Assembly: GCA_902702965.1 (NCBI GenBank)
Contig: CACRXP010000190.1
Span: forward strand, 436,573 to 500,572
Length of the DNA: 64,000 nt
Origin: Spirometra erinaceieuropaei
Taxonomy: Eukaryota; Platyhelminthes; Cestoda; Diphyllobothriidea; Diphyllobothriidae
Direction: 5' to 3'
Shown here: positions 35,299-48,143 of the stretch, in pieces
Layout: each line of letters begins with the position of its first letter
How positions within the stretch are numbered: the first letter of the stretch is position 1
The notes under the pieces: model-generated
The model's database searches: none
What the model saw: the letters and a program-made list of their open reading frames with translations, nothing else
What the model was told of the DNA's origin: nothing
Translations under genes and position numbers: made by a program

Positions 35299-38200
35299 TT
35301 AGAAGTGTTTACTTGTACATGTACCTGGTACGGCCGCGATCATGCCTGATCTAGCCGGTCTCGATGATGTCATGAACTGTACCTCTTCACGCGTGACGAT
35401 CCGTTGCAGCAGATTTTGACAGCTCGACCCATTATCTTCGCCAACGACGGAGACGGAATACCAAAGGTCCAAGAACCACCTCCACGTCTTGACGGACAGT
35501 ATCGAGCCAGGTTTTGAACTGACGCCCTCTTTGACGCCTCCAGTGGAGCACCGGCGCCAGACGAGGGCAGTAACACTGAGCTCCTGAGGTGGACGACGAA
35601 GAACATGCCCAAACCACCTCAGTCGTCTTTCTTGGATGGCCTGAGTTATCCTTGCAATGTTGTCGCAACGAGGGCGGACTGTCTCATTGGAGACGAAGTC
35701 GGTGAACTTTATTCGAAGGATGATCCTCAAGCAGTGGTGGTCAAATACCTCCAGTTTTCGCTCGTCCTCCACGCGCAAAGCCCAGCATTCACAACCATAG
35801 AGAAGGACATACCGGACAGCTACAAAGTACACGCGAATCATAGTGGCGTTGGAGAGGTCACGTCGGATCCATAGGCATTTCTGAAGGCTTGCTAAAGCCC
35901 AGCGGGCAGCATCGATTCGGGGGATGATGTCGTCCTTACTCTGTCCATTAGGTAGCAGCCTCGCCTTGAGGTATTTAAAACTGTCTACATCTTCAAGCTG
36001 ACAGCCATCAATCCCGAGGGGTGCCTTCTCCTGGTAAGGGATGCAGCTTGAAAACACTTTAGTCTTCCCAGCGTTTATGGATAAACTGACCGATTTAGCG
36101 ACCTAGTTCACTTGTGACACCATAGACTGCAGATCACCAAAACTTGAAGTAAGTAAGGCGATGTCATCGGCATACTCGAGATCAGTCAGTCAGTGTCCCG
36201 GGGCAAACTAAACACCGTCACCTTCGTGTAGGGCCCTCTCGCTGATTCAGTCAATAGCGTAGTTGAACAGAATGGGCGACAGGATACAGCCCTGTCGAAC
36301 ACCAGACCGAAAACCGAACGGTTGGGAAAGATTGTTGCGGACCAGGACTCTTGCAGTAGTGGGGCGATAATAGGCCTTGACCATGGCGATGATTTTTGCC
36401 GGTAAACCACCCAGCGCCATTATCCACCACAGGGACTCACGATGGACGGAATAGAAAGCATAGGCAAAGTCAATGAAGCAGACGGCCGTCGGTTGTTGGT
36501 AGCTATGGCGAAATTCAAGAATGCGCCTCAGTGTGAATATTTGGTCTTTGCATTAACGTCCAGCACGAAATCCAGCTTGGTTGGGCCTCGTCCTAGAGTC
36601 ACGCACAGCCTGGAATGGCCTGAGTAGGACAATAGCGAAGATCTTCGCAGCAACGTCGATGAGACTTATGCCAGGGTAGTTCTCGCATCTCGTCCTATCT
36701 CCCTTCTTGAGGATAGGTACAAGGATGCCTAAGCTCCAATAATCAAGAACAACCTTGTCTCTCCACTCTCGTTCAGTCACCTGATGGAGCCAGGGCGCCA
36801 GAGTGTAGGCACAAGACTTGATGATTTCAGCGGGTATACCGTCCTCTGCTGGTGCCTTATTATTGCGCAACTTTCGTATGGCATCGACGACTTCTCCTTC
36901 AGAGGGGAGATCTCATGGCACTGCATAGGTGGGAGAGGGAAGAAAATTCGCTGAAGAGGAGTGCAAGGACGAGGTAGGTTGGGTGTCGAAATTGAGATGG
37001 TGCAAAAAGTGCTCACGCCAGCGCTCGACTTTGGCCGAGTTGTCAGTAATAAAGCCGCCGTTCACGTCACGAACAGAGTTATTCAGTGTAGAGGGCTTAC
37101 CGCTGACTTGGCGGATCATTTAGTAGAGTTTTCGAGTGTCACCAACGTTCGGGGCCCCTTCCATGGAAGTCGCTATTTCAGCCCAATATTGCTTCCGGTT
37201 ATCCCTGGTCGATTTTGCCGTCATCTTCTGAAATTGGCGGAAGCAGCCATCGTTACGGGACCTGGCTCTAGCCGTCCGAGTAGAAAACTGCTGGGTTCTT
37301 CCGCTGATCCAGTCACTGCGGCGTCGCCCAGTATATCCAGGGATTTTCTCAGCTGCTTCATAGACTGACGTTTTTAGTGACGACCACTGGTTGCTGCCTT
37401 CTCCGTCGGCTCGGGTCGAAAACAGGTCCGAATTTCTCTGCTCAGGGCCTCGGCAATGCTGATTTGCCAGCTATTAGCGACATAGAGGCGTCTAGGACGT
37501 GGCAATTTTGGCGCGGATGAGAGATGAACTTTCAAACGTGTACGGACGAGGGCATGTTCCAACCCATGGGCGTTACCCGTCTCGGCACCACGCATCGATC
37601 TGTCATCGTGAACCCAGCTGCGGAACCCTGAACTGACTAGTATGTAATCAATCCGACTGGCCGTAGGGCCGTCGTTTGAGTACCAGGTCAGCACATGTTT
37701 TTTACGATGCTGGAAACATGTGTTGGTGACAAGCAGTCGGTTTAGATCTGCGAAGTTCAGCAATCTCTCACCATTTTCACATTGGGAACCAAGCCCAAAG
37801 CGGCCAAGAAGATGACTGGTTGTGAGGTCGCCAGGTTCAGTTCGACCATTTTAGTCGCCAGCAAACATCAGCAGATAACGACGAGGCAGTCTTTCAACTA
37901 ACGCTTGCAACTGCGAGTAGAACACCTTTTTATCGCGCTGTTCGGCCGCCGAAGTTAATGCGTACACAGAGACGCCTAAGATATTCGTGATGTGACCCTT
38001 CATTCGCACGTCGGCCATCCGGTCATTGACTGGTTCCCAAACAAGTAGTGCGAGGTCCGCCTGTTGCGATAGGGCGATCGCCACACCGTGTCGACCAGAA
38101 CTGTCGCTCAGACCGCTGTGGTACAGGGTGAAGTGTGATTCGACTCCCGGGATCTTTATTTCACGGGAGCCTGAGTCAGAATGTCGAACTTCAGAGAGCC

Positions 38201-38420
38201 AGCAGACATCCACGTTTTACTGATAAAGGCTGCGTGCGGTCAGGCTTTGGGTACCAGGGTCCAGGAACGTTCGCATATTCCAGCATCCAATACCGAGAGT
38301 CCGTCCTCGATTGAGTAGTCCAGCTCGCATACTATTCGCCCGCACCACTGGACCAGGGTTGTGGAACGCGTCGGTTCCCGCAGACGCCGTAGCATGGGTC
38401 GTAATACTGTGATCGAACAT
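35299..38420 (-). pseudogene. RTE-type non-LTR retrotransposon, endonuclease-reverse transcriptase, broken
   Basis: On the minus strand the order is that of a LINE polyprotein. An apurinic-type endonuclease comes first (GIGCWNMRTFLDPG at about 38270, MDVCWLSEVRHSD at 38213, RIDYILVSSG with an EHALVR where SDHxLV is usual at about 37600). The RT follows: VPILKKGDRTRCENYPGISL at about 36700, FIDFAYAFYSV as motif A, GVRQGCILSPILFNYAID as motif B and LEYADDIALL as motif C at about 36170. A C-terminal region (CECWALRVEDERKLEVFDHH … RLRWFGHVLRRP) ends at 35299. Stops and frameshifts are many, for example TAA at 38217-38219, a stop after AGFRAGR near 36553 and TGA at 36251-36253. The element would copy itself into DNA by target-primed reverse transcription. 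The clade (RTE-like) is inferred from motif style. The extreme N-terminus is uncertain. Confidence 0.85.
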
Positions 38421-39214
38421 ATTTCATGAGGTTTCTTGGGAATTTCGAATGCAGGCGGGTCCCCAACAGCCGCTCGGATTGTTTGTTCGAGGTTGTCGCC
38501 TCTAGCGCTTTGGCTTAAAAGCCTAACCACAAGGCCGCGGCGGCAATTAAACTTACTGAATGGCGGTTTACGGTCGCCATGTCACAATGCCGTCATTGGG
38601 TTTTGCAGCTTTTTATAAGGCTCTCAGCGTGCCAGACCTCAGCCCACCGGACCCTGGTAGCAATGTCGCTGCTGGTCCGCGACCGCTTATTCCTCAGACC
38701 TGGGTCTGCTTATTTCGCAGCTAACCTTCACTGAAGTTCATCCCACTATCCGCCGCCTGTGGACGCCCCGGGTAGCCAGCAGCTAGGCTAACGGGCAACA
38801 CGTCTTCCCGGCAGTGTGTGTTGCCGTTTCGAGGATTTGATCGTCATTCAGTGGAAACACCGAAATGACTGTAAATGAAAATGCTCAAATGCGTTATGCT
38901 ACTTTAGTGGGCGATTCTACACCTTACTGGGAACACATGCATTCACAAATGACGCAGAAAACGGTTCAGTCGATATTGTACGTTCTCCTGACATATTCAA
39001 GGGGAATTTTCTTCAGGACACGGTCACTCAGCATTCCAGGTGCGTCTGATTGTGGAAGGCTAGCTGGCAAATTGCTCTCTAACCTGCAGTCAAAATCCAC
39101 TGCATCATAGCAAACGCAAGTTTTCGCCGAACCGTTAAAATAAGTGTGCGAGTTTTTAAAAAAGTGTATTTTAGGTGTCGCCTGCTAAAATACATATTCG
39201 CAATTACAGACAAA
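38421..39214. other. LINE 5' flank and spacer
   Basis: The first part (to about 38820) is GC-rich and may be the LINE 5' untranslated region. The rest is featureless up to the second R6 copy. Confidence 0.3.
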
Positions 39215-39740
39215 ACCGCAGGGCGGGGTTTAGTTCTGCAGCCCCACTTGATTGATACCATATTGTTAGAGCTTACTAAGACAATTTTGGTTAACATATC
39301 TAACTAAGACACTCTCTGGGTTTGGAAAGAAATGAAGCGCAAGCAGAGCTCGAAGCAAGTGGAGGCGGTATGTACACAATCCTACCCCGACGCAGTCACT
39401 CGCTGGATTAGTAGGATAAGTAGGATGCAATCACAACTGAAAGGCCACTGTGGAAGCCGTATGGTAATTCGCAGCGCATGGCCGTTAAAGTGGAACAGAC
39501 GGGTTTCCAAACTGTCCAAAACAATGCCATTAGCATGTCTTCTCGGCATCTCGTTGGATTAGAATAATGAAGAGGATGCAGGCAGGGAACCGCGTGTGAA
39601 CTAATAACTGAAGTAACCGAGGCTGGCGTAAAAGCATAATTCCCCCCGTGGCACAGGCACTCTCTGGATCAAATGGTAAGGAAAATGCAAATACGCAATA
39701 TTTGCAAAGTCAGCCCGTTCACATCCACCACAATATTTTC
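39215..39740 (+). repeat. R6 repeat, copy 2
   Basis: A direct copy of 33113-33640, about 6.1 kb away and diverged. Landmarks are CTGCAGCCCCACTTGATT, GCTGGATTAGTAGGATAAG, ACCGAGGCTGGCGTAA and CCCCCGTGGCACAG. The two copies bracket the RTE-type LINE. Confidence 0.7.
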
Positions 39741-39799
39741 AGAAAGCTAACCATCTGTCATCATTCAAGTGGGGCTGCAAGACCTAAACGCGCCAAACG

Positions 39800-41830
39800 T
39801 AATTTTTAAAAGTCGAAATCAATGTTTTCCAATGAAATCGGAGGCAAACCAGACGACGTCTATTTGGACGCACATGCTCCAACAAGGCAACCCACTTTCC
39901 GATCGCCATATAATTCAACGTCGGTAATTGTTTACATTTCACAATTGGATTACACAAGCAACAAATGCTCGCAAATAACTTTTCGCACATAAAGTCATCC
40001 GCGTCTACGCAATTGCATCAAACCCAAACTAGGAAGGCATATCACTCAAGGCCAAGTAGGCCCTAATAAATGTTGGGCACAGCCAAACAAATTCGCATCT
40101 AAAAAGTGTTTTAAAACCATCGCCAAGATCATTAAAATTCATCAAGGATTCAGAAAGACGAATAAGTGAGTATCCACAACTTCATTGATTCATACATTTC
40201 ATAGGCTCATCTCGCAGATGTAGTCTTTTCCGTCCTGTGCCTACATTCATGTGGCCCTTATATCTGCAGAACTGCATATACACACTTGCAGATGAGGCAG
40301 AAGATGGTAGTAGTGTGATCCTATTCTTACCATGAAACCATGCCATTGTATCGAGGCCAAAACCGTTGTCAAAATTTACCCACAGCCAAACGATGCTTTA
40401 TATAGGCTGAACTGAGGTAGCATGCCTTCAAGGCAACATCAGTTACATCAGTCAGCCTTGAGGAACCGAAAGGTGAAAGAGACCTGTCTCGATAACTGTA
40501 TGGACTCAAATACTCACTGAATATTATTTTTCAGATGGTTTGCGAGACAAAGATGGAGAAATTGATAAATTTAATCATGTGTTACAGCAAAGCGAGTGAT
40601 AAATATCCACTTATCTCACAAAATATTGGCACCAGACTGTGTGCATCGTAGAAAACTTGAAAAGGATAAACATTATATTTATTTAGCAACTACGAGAAGC
40701 ACAGTCAGTACTGACATATCCCTAGCACATGGGTTTGGAGGCAGGACGATTACGAGAGAAGGGGGGTTTGTTCGCTAAAACATGAATTTTATAGGCCTGC
40801 CGTTTCAGATTCTCAGTCGATAATATCATCACCGACCGTCACCGATAAGCGTGGTGTATTCACACGAGGAATTCAGTGGTGCTTAAATGCGCTTGTCATA
40901 CAATCCTACAACTAATGTAACCAACAGACACCGCATCCATCAGCGATTATCGTACTGTGTGCACTTACTGCTCGCTAGTCCCCATCCCATTGGGTTGTTG
41001 TCCGGCGTTCATTATTAGCCTAATGATTACTCAGCAATTTGATTCGCCAGATTCCTTTCCCCATATCTTTAATGGCTAAACTGACGAAAGGAACTCCTCT
41101 GCAAAGCAAGCCTATGGGACAGTCTAAAGGAGGCTAACGTCCTGTCAGAACGAGAGGTTGTCACATTGAACGATTTGCTTGCTAGTCAACTTTTTCGTCT
41201 TATTGCATCCCTTTTATTCCTGCTTCGTTTACTGACATTTAGAGGAGTCTTAAGCGCCTCACTGGGCAACGAATCACACTGGCACATGTTGACACCAATC
41301 ATCTTTACTTCCGATGACTGCAATATTGTATCACACAGCCTTCTGCTCTCATCATGTGATTTCCGTCTTGCGTAGTTGACTACAGTGCAGAATAATCTTA
41401 AAATGCCCATAAATAAATAGCCGGTGGGTCGATGTTGACCCAGTATTTTTCCCCAAGTATTGTTTTTCTTGAATAGCACCTGTTTTAACACATCTTATGT
41501 ATATGTTCTTCATGAAGTCAAAGATACCTGAGGTCTGACCCAAAGTTATTTTCACTGCCATCCTCAAGTAGTCTGCAGATTTTTGCCTAAAACCTTCCCA
41601 ATCGATAGTTCGAAAATTCTACACTTATGAAGTTTGCTGAACGATTTGCCCTAGATGTCATTTTTGCATAATCATCCAGCTTTCTGGAGTTATTACAATT
41701 CGCGTAAAAACCCTGACGTTGTACTTCGAATTCTGACAGCTTGTGGTCCACTTTGCACTCACAGTTGTCCTGGGTATGCATGCGCATTACTTATTAACTG
41801 CGGCTCGGCTTCCAACGCAGTACCATGACG
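39800..41830 (+). repeat. R3, left arm of the large inverted duplication
   Basis: By eye it matches the reverse complement of 60690-63900 over its whole length. Examples: GTCGAAATCAATGTTTTCCA (39814-39833) against the reverse of about 63880; the CATCTCGCAGATGTAGT region (40210) against 63470; GAGAGGTTGTCACATTGAACG (41150) against 61420; CTAGATGTCATTTTTGC (41650) against 60900. Around 40800-40850 it holds, reversed, a TGATGA … GAAACGG signature like the PLE-terminus ribozyme core. Several ORFs cross it (40596-40778, 41166-41375) with no known domain. Confidence 0.7.
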
Positions 41831-42149
41831 TCATTTCCAGAATAGTTGTTCTTCTAACCCTTTTCCAGGAAACGTACTAACGAACTAGATATAGTCAGCA
41901 ATGTGACGCACCGGAACATTCTATTCGCTCATCTATCGTTTGGAGTACCACTGATGGACCGAAGACTGTCGCCCTTCTTATACACTATCGGAAGGCAGCC
42001 TATGAAACTTATTCACCAGGCTGCGCGAGGTCGCAAATTCCACTCGCCGGTTCGGCCATTCAACTCCCAGCAAAAGCACCTGGTCTTCCCCTTGCCAGTC
42101 CTCCGACAGTACTTGCAGATCCTCGAGTTATATTCCTGAAAGAGGTTTG

Positions 42150-44310
42150 AATAAAACACATTACGGTGACACGTTATTGTCAAAACATCTAAGCGGATAC
42201 TAAATATGTCCGTAGGCAGGCGACGGGTAAAAGGCAAACACTGCCCACAATCGATTGCATTGGAAAGTGCGGCGCCCGAACAGACTGCCGATACTGAATA
42301 ACCCTGCATCCATCACACATATCTGCAGCTGCTTCTGAGCGTGGAATCAGGCGAGAGTTCGTAAGGTCTCAAAAGGAAACTTTTCGCTCCCGTGATCGCA
42401 CTTCAACCGTGTCCTGTGTGTTCTACCGACTTCATGTAAAAAGAAGTCGTGGGGTCGTCGTTGACAACCTGTCCAAAGTGCATATTATGTTTGAATACCG
42501 ATAAACTTATGTTGCCGTGCCCTTTTTGTCCACCGACGACAGACATCTTGCCTAGCATTGATGGGCAGGCTCAATAGTTCGTCCATGGTTCGGCCCATAC
42601 GTCGATTTTACCGAATTTTTCGTTGAACAGCATAATGCAGTAGGAGAGTACTAGAAGCACAGTTTGGCGACAGCGTCACGTTGACGGGCTCTTCTCACTG
42701 TGCGGACCAAATTCACAAATCTCGTGAGCAACCAGTAAACTTGCCATCATCCCATAAACAGACAAAAAAACATACACTCAACTTATAAATTACAGATCAC
42801 AAATTTCCTGAAACATCCAACTCATATTCTTTCATTCTACAATCAGAAGAAAAAACGTACGTGTACGCCTACATCACGCACACGCATAGTACAAAAATAA
42901 GGAGGACAAACAGACAAGACTGCATTGCCTAGAAAATTGAAGAGGCAGCAAGAGACAATTCCATGAATTTGTCCAGAGAAGGGCATTGGCCACCCCGACA
43001 GATAGAGAAATCAATTAGGGGGAGCTGATGTAGTGATAAAACTCTCCTAAAAGCGGACGTCAATCTCAACTCAGAAATTAGTTAGCATTAGACCGGTGGC
43101 GAGATGCATGACGTGTGTTATTTGTTAGGACAAAAGCTGCCCCCTTCCTCCAAGTCCGTCAAGCATCAACAATCGGGCAGTGTGCGTGTGTGGACGTCCT
43201 TATTCTTAGAGGAGCACTGAGATCATTTTTCCCCCTGTTAAAGAACTGCCGTCCCTCCAAATCCATGCTAACAAGATACTTAAACAAAACACACTTTATT
43301 GTCGAGACATTTATGCGGAGACTGAATTTGCTCATAGGAACACGGCGCCAAAGGGATGAACACCTCACGGACAGACTACAGGTAATGCGTACCTCTGCGC
43401 CCATCTGAAGCTGACTCAGTGGACGAAATCAAGTAAGGGTTTGCAAGATCCCACGAGAAAACATTTCGCTCCTGTGCCTGTTTCCCAACCGCTTCGAGAG
43501 ACATCTCAGTACAATGTGTTTCATAGGTATAGGTTTCAGAGGAATGAATTAATTAAAGTGTGTTTGTCAGAGTTCATGCAAAAATAGGTCTCATGGCGCA
43601 AATAAAAATGTGGGCGTCGCCGACATCGTGTGAGATCACACTACATTGACTGATATGTTTGAGTACAGAGGAAAGAATTTTTCGCAATTCGTATTAAACA
43701 TCAGTTGTGCCCATTAGCTCGACAAACATACGAATGTGAAAAAGGTTCAAGCAAAATCTGGCTATTGCAGCACATTTGGCCGTCACGCCGCCTGGTTCTT
43801 CTCAGTGTGCAAACCAACTTCACAAATCGCGTGAAACAACCAGTACACTCGCCGTAATCACACATTCAGACAGATAAAAACACACACTCAGGTTGTCAAT
43901 CGCAAATCCCAACTTTCCTGAGACATCTTAGTCATATTCCCCTATTCTACAAGCAGAAGAAAATACAGACAACAAGTACACTTACAGAACACACACCTGC
44001 ACAGTGCGAAAATGCGGAGGACAAAAAGACAGGACTGTAGTCCCTATCAAGCTGAAGATGCAGCAAGAGACAATACCATGAATTTGTCCAGAGAACAACA
44101 TTGGCCACCCCGACAGACAGAGAAATCAATTAGGTGGAGTTGATGTAGTGATAAGACTCTCCTAAAAGCGGACGTCAATCTCAACTCAGAAAGTAGTTAG
44201 CATTGGCCCGGTGGCGAGATGCATGACGTGCGTTATTTGTTAGGACAAAAGCCGCCCCCTTCACCCAAGTCCATCAAGCACCAACAATCGGGCAGTGTGC
44301 GTGTGTGGGC
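42150..44310 (+). repeat. R1 tandem duplication, two units of about 1.1 kb
   Basis: Landmarks recur about 1,107-1,113 bp apart: CCTAAAAGCGGACGTCAATC (43049 and 44161), GTGGCGAGATGCATGACGTG (43097 and 44211), CAATCGGGCAGTGTGCGTGTG (43170 and 44286), and CACAATTTATTGTC-like sequence near 42172 and 43285. Unit 1 spans about 42150-43190 and unit 2 about 43191-44310. Unit 1 is the more diverged in its first half. The inverted counterpart is at 53470-54925. Confidence 0.75.
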
Positions 44311-44682
44311 GTTTTGGTCAGTGGTTGAGGACAGGGAGTCACGATGGTTGAAAAGATTTTTATCCATTTTACGTCAACATTCCAAACTGAATCCTTCATG
44401 AGGCAGGGCAGAATAGGGTGGGGTACTTCATGTGTTATTAACTCCTGCTTCAAAGATTGAATTATTACTTTCTCAGACTAATGCGCCCGCTGTTAATTAC
44501 AATGATGGAAATCGAATGGATATTAGTTTTGGACATTTTTGACGTAAGTGACCGATGGGAATAGCTGGTTCGGCGATCGAAAATTCAAGATCTCGAAATG
44601 ACCACCTTTACTGTTCTTACTTTGGAATGTCTTTCTGCCACGTCGACTATGGGAGCGTTTTCTTTTTTCGGACATACAATAG
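44311..44682 (+). repeat. R1-associated sequence, part of left inverted arm
   Basis: It matches the reverse complement of about 53470-53830 (GATCGAAAATTCAAGATCTCG, CGTCGACTATGGGAGCGTTTTC and GGACATACAA are visible on both sides). No coding capacity. Confidence 0.65.
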
Positions 44683-45275
44683 GTAGGTAAACTCATGAAA
44701 TGTACACCGAAATTCAGAGATGTGTTTTTGTTCCGAAAAGATTGATTAAGAAGTGTTGCAGAACAAATCCTTATGCAGCATAAGGCCATAATAATTCAAT
44801 TACATTAGGATGCCGACTTTCGAAAGAATTTCTTTCCAACTGCATGCAAAGACTATCCTCTGTAAAAGAGCACTAATTTAGTTGCATGCATTATTCTCAT
44901 TGATATTCCATGCCCCTAATGACTCAATTATATTTTATCAAACGTCGCATAAAATATTTATTTTTTAATCATTTGATAGAAAATGACGTCTTCTTCGATT
45001 TCTATACTCGAAAAAGGGTTTTATTTGGTTTTTAATAACTTCTGCAATTCCCAAATAATTCTGAACCCGAATCGCTGTCATACTTGAATTCAGGGGTTCC
45101 AAACTGCAAGCCATATATTTTCCTAGTCCGGAAAGGCATACATTTCGCTATGGTATTAAATGGAAACCGCATGGGGTTCCTTAAATTAAGCAGTGGATTT
45201 GAGTCATATTTTTAACTTTACAAGACACATTGGTAATTGCACAGACATGACGTTTTATGAGGGGAAATTTCATGG
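44683..45275 (+). mobile_element. R2 foldback element, copy 3, truncated before the assembly gap
   Basis: The left end (GTAGGTAAACTCATGAAAT) and left inverted repeat are present, followed by the core up to TTTCATGG at about 45275. Homology to the copy at 52509-53467 (reversed) then stops, about 50 bp before the Ns. The right inverted repeat is absent. The copy belongs to the left arm of the inverted duplication. Confidence 0.75.
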
Positions 45276-45323
45276 TACGTTTAGTAGTATTTGGTTTGCT
45301 TGACGTTTTCGACTAAATAAAAC

Positions 45324-45442
45324 NNNNNNNNNNNNNNNNNNNNNNNNNNNNNNNNNNNNNNNNNNNNNNNNNNNNNNNNNNNNNNNNNNNNNNNNNNNNN
45401 NNNNNNNNNNNNNNNNNNNNNNNNNNNNNNNNNNNNNNNNNN
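45324..45442. other. Assembly gap (119 Ns)
   Basis: A run of N from 45324 to 45442. It lies close to where the inverted duplication loses homology, so order and distance across it are not certain. Confidence 0.99.
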
Positions 45443-47756
45443 GTATGCTTCGACCGACTGGTAAAGGCTGGACGTGGGAGTCAAGCCGAATAAAGTTGAA
45501 TTATATAGAGCGTGTCATTCAATAGAGCTTAGTATCTCTAATCAAATTCTTTTGCGACATGAAAGCCCTCCGACACCGAGTTCATCGTGCCTCTGACAAA
45601 TGCTTATTTTTACCTTAAAATACCGTTTTAAAAAGATAAACGTGATTTAGTCTTCGAACGCTGATAAGAACCATTTACTTAAACAGGTCAAGTTATGAAG
45701 AAACAGGATTTTACAGGAGATTTGCAACAGATTGCGCGTTTCATCCGAGAAAAAAACACGTTTGAAATGTTTCTGCCGGCCTCTCACGTCAAACTATTCG
45801 AACAGAGCTTGCTAGATTGTTGGCAGAAATGGTTTGGATTGCATAAGACAGTTAAACGTTTTCCAGAAAAGGGTGCTTAACCCTCGAGGATAAATCGTCG
45901 TTCTGGCCTTTCTTTGTGTTGCTTAAGTACTGGAGTTCATGATTTACTCAAATTGTCGATTCTATTTCACGCTTTTTCAGATCTCGAGGGGATGCTTTGC
46001 AAGGTGTTCTGCGCAGTGTTTGCAGTTTGCGCGTTGAACTTAGATATGCAATGCTTCTCACAAATTCTTCCAATGGATTCAGTGTTATGGACGAAATTAT
46101 TTTGTTCTTCATGAGAGCTGTGAAGTTCATGAATATATGCCTGTCAGCTGCGCAAAATAAAATTGAAATTAGCAAAACTACTTTTTAAATTTGTTTCCAC
46201 ACACGGCTTTCTTACCAGGTTTGTGAGTAACGAAGTAATCAGTTACACGCGTGGTAAGTTCTATTGATTGAGTGCGGATGTTATAACCGAAATAGACAAT
46301 CAAAGGAGTTGTGTGCTAAAGGGGCAATTAGATAAACGCTACTTGGGTTTACGGCACCTGGGGTAAAAGTGACATAAACTGTCCTTCAGGGTAGTAACAT
46401 TTTATTTTAAGTGGAAGCTCCGATTTGGGGTCTGAGTAGACGGTCACAGCGAGCAAAATGTGAAGTCGGGGATAAATTTGCGGAACCTGCACTCCAACTG
46501 CCTCATGGCTCGATATGGCTGATAAGTCAGATATGACTAGGCCTGCCAGGAAAGGCAGTCATAATTTTGCTTTTTGGACACTCTATAGTACCACACAAGC
46601 TCATTGTTTAAGTCGATAAAAAGCAGTAATCTACAGCTCAGGAACAGCAGTTGCAATCCGTAGATGACATACCTCTGAAATATTTCTGCTAATAGCGCTG
46701 GATTAGCAGTTTGAGTCTGTTCACTGACATGCCTGTTATGGAGCCCCAAATAGGACGAAGGCAGCAACATTGCTTCCTAAAGAATAACGCGTCTGTCTTT
46801 AAAGACCTTCTAGAAATAAGAGATTGACACACCTGGAGACCGTCGTTCTGGAGTTTTCAACGTTTAAATTCCCATGCAGGCATTCAGGTTTTACCGAAGT
46901 CTTCATAACCCTTGAGTTCGGCCCAAAGACCTTCGGACACGCGAGTTCGATGAACGCTAGGCATAGTGGTCAGCGTAATCTGTTGAATTATCTTAAATGG
47001 ATTCGATTATTACGCCCACACACGCTTAGCGTGTGACGGATTCTTCGGATCATGTGATTCGGCTTAATGCTTTTTGTTAGCATAGTCTATTTTTATGCAG
47101 TTTTCATTTGTCTCCTCTTCATCAGTGACATTAACAGACTTTCCTAAGAAGCATAATGCTTGTCGCTCACATTTCCGAGGGGGCTCACTGGAGACAACTT
47201 TTTGTCGATCGGAAGAAGGTTCGTTAGAAGTTTGGGGAGGATATTTTTTGCTGAAGTCAAGATGCAAAGGACTTGTCTAATTATTTCTGGGAGGTTAAAG
47301 TGTTAGTGATTCTGCGTCAAGCCTTACTTTCACGAAGAAGTAATGATCAATGAGGCATTGCGTGCTAGTCAATCCATTCGCACGCGGATTAATTGATTTT
47401 ATCTCTCAATTCTGCCCCAGGTTTAAAAGTCAATTCAGCGACCAATTAATAAACCATTTCTTTTATGCCAACGAGCATGTGATTTTTAACTAACGCAGAA
47501 GAATACAGGAGATTGCCTCGCATCATCATTGTGTCCAATTGAACATCGAACGAACGTTGTCGGTCGGCGGACAAATAGAACCAACAAATAGTAGGAATTT
47601 AAAGTGTTCTAGAATATACATGGCTGGAAATGTTGCAAACTCTTTTATACACTACTCTAGCATCAAAGTGGGACCACCGTCTGTAACACAACTGACCGCA
47701 TTTCTTCATATTTGCTCGCTTGTCGGTACTTTAACAGACTAAATTAGATAAGAAAA
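45443..47756. other. Non-coding stretch
   Basis: No supported gene. Overlapping opposite-strand frames at 45914-46188 and 47064-47280 have no recognised domain. No repeat family was recognised. Confidence 0.35.
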
Positions 47757-48064
47757 ATTTCACCGCACTTTGGCCTTCTTATCAAATAAAATCCTATTTT
47801 AGGCCATTCGATCGAGGTTGATATATTGCTTTGATGAAATCCATATGTCCCCACAATGCGAATCAAGGTAGATGGATGCTCTGCTTTGCGTCAACTAATT
47901 TGTGCCCCCTAACACCCAAACAGCATACCTTATGCATGTCCGGTTCATTGAATTAAGACATTCACACGCGTTTCCCCTTTAATTTTCTGTCATGCTTTCC
48001 CCATAGTTCCTCCACCACGCGGCAGATATGTTTGTATCAAAATCCATAGAAAGTTAGGAGCTCC
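47757..48064 (+). repeat. R5 repeat, copy 1
   Basis: It matches 51095-51408 in the same orientation: TTTCACCGCACTTTGGCCTTC, GGCCATTCGATCG, CCCCCTAACACCCAAACA, GAATTAAGACATTC and AATCCATAGAAAGTTAGGAG. No coding capacity. Confidence 0.7.
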
Positions 48065-48143
48065 GTCTCCGTATTTGGAGACATTGTTCGCTTCCAAGAA
48101 ACTTTTTTAGCCTCTGAACATCTCGTCTGTGCCTAAATGCTGT

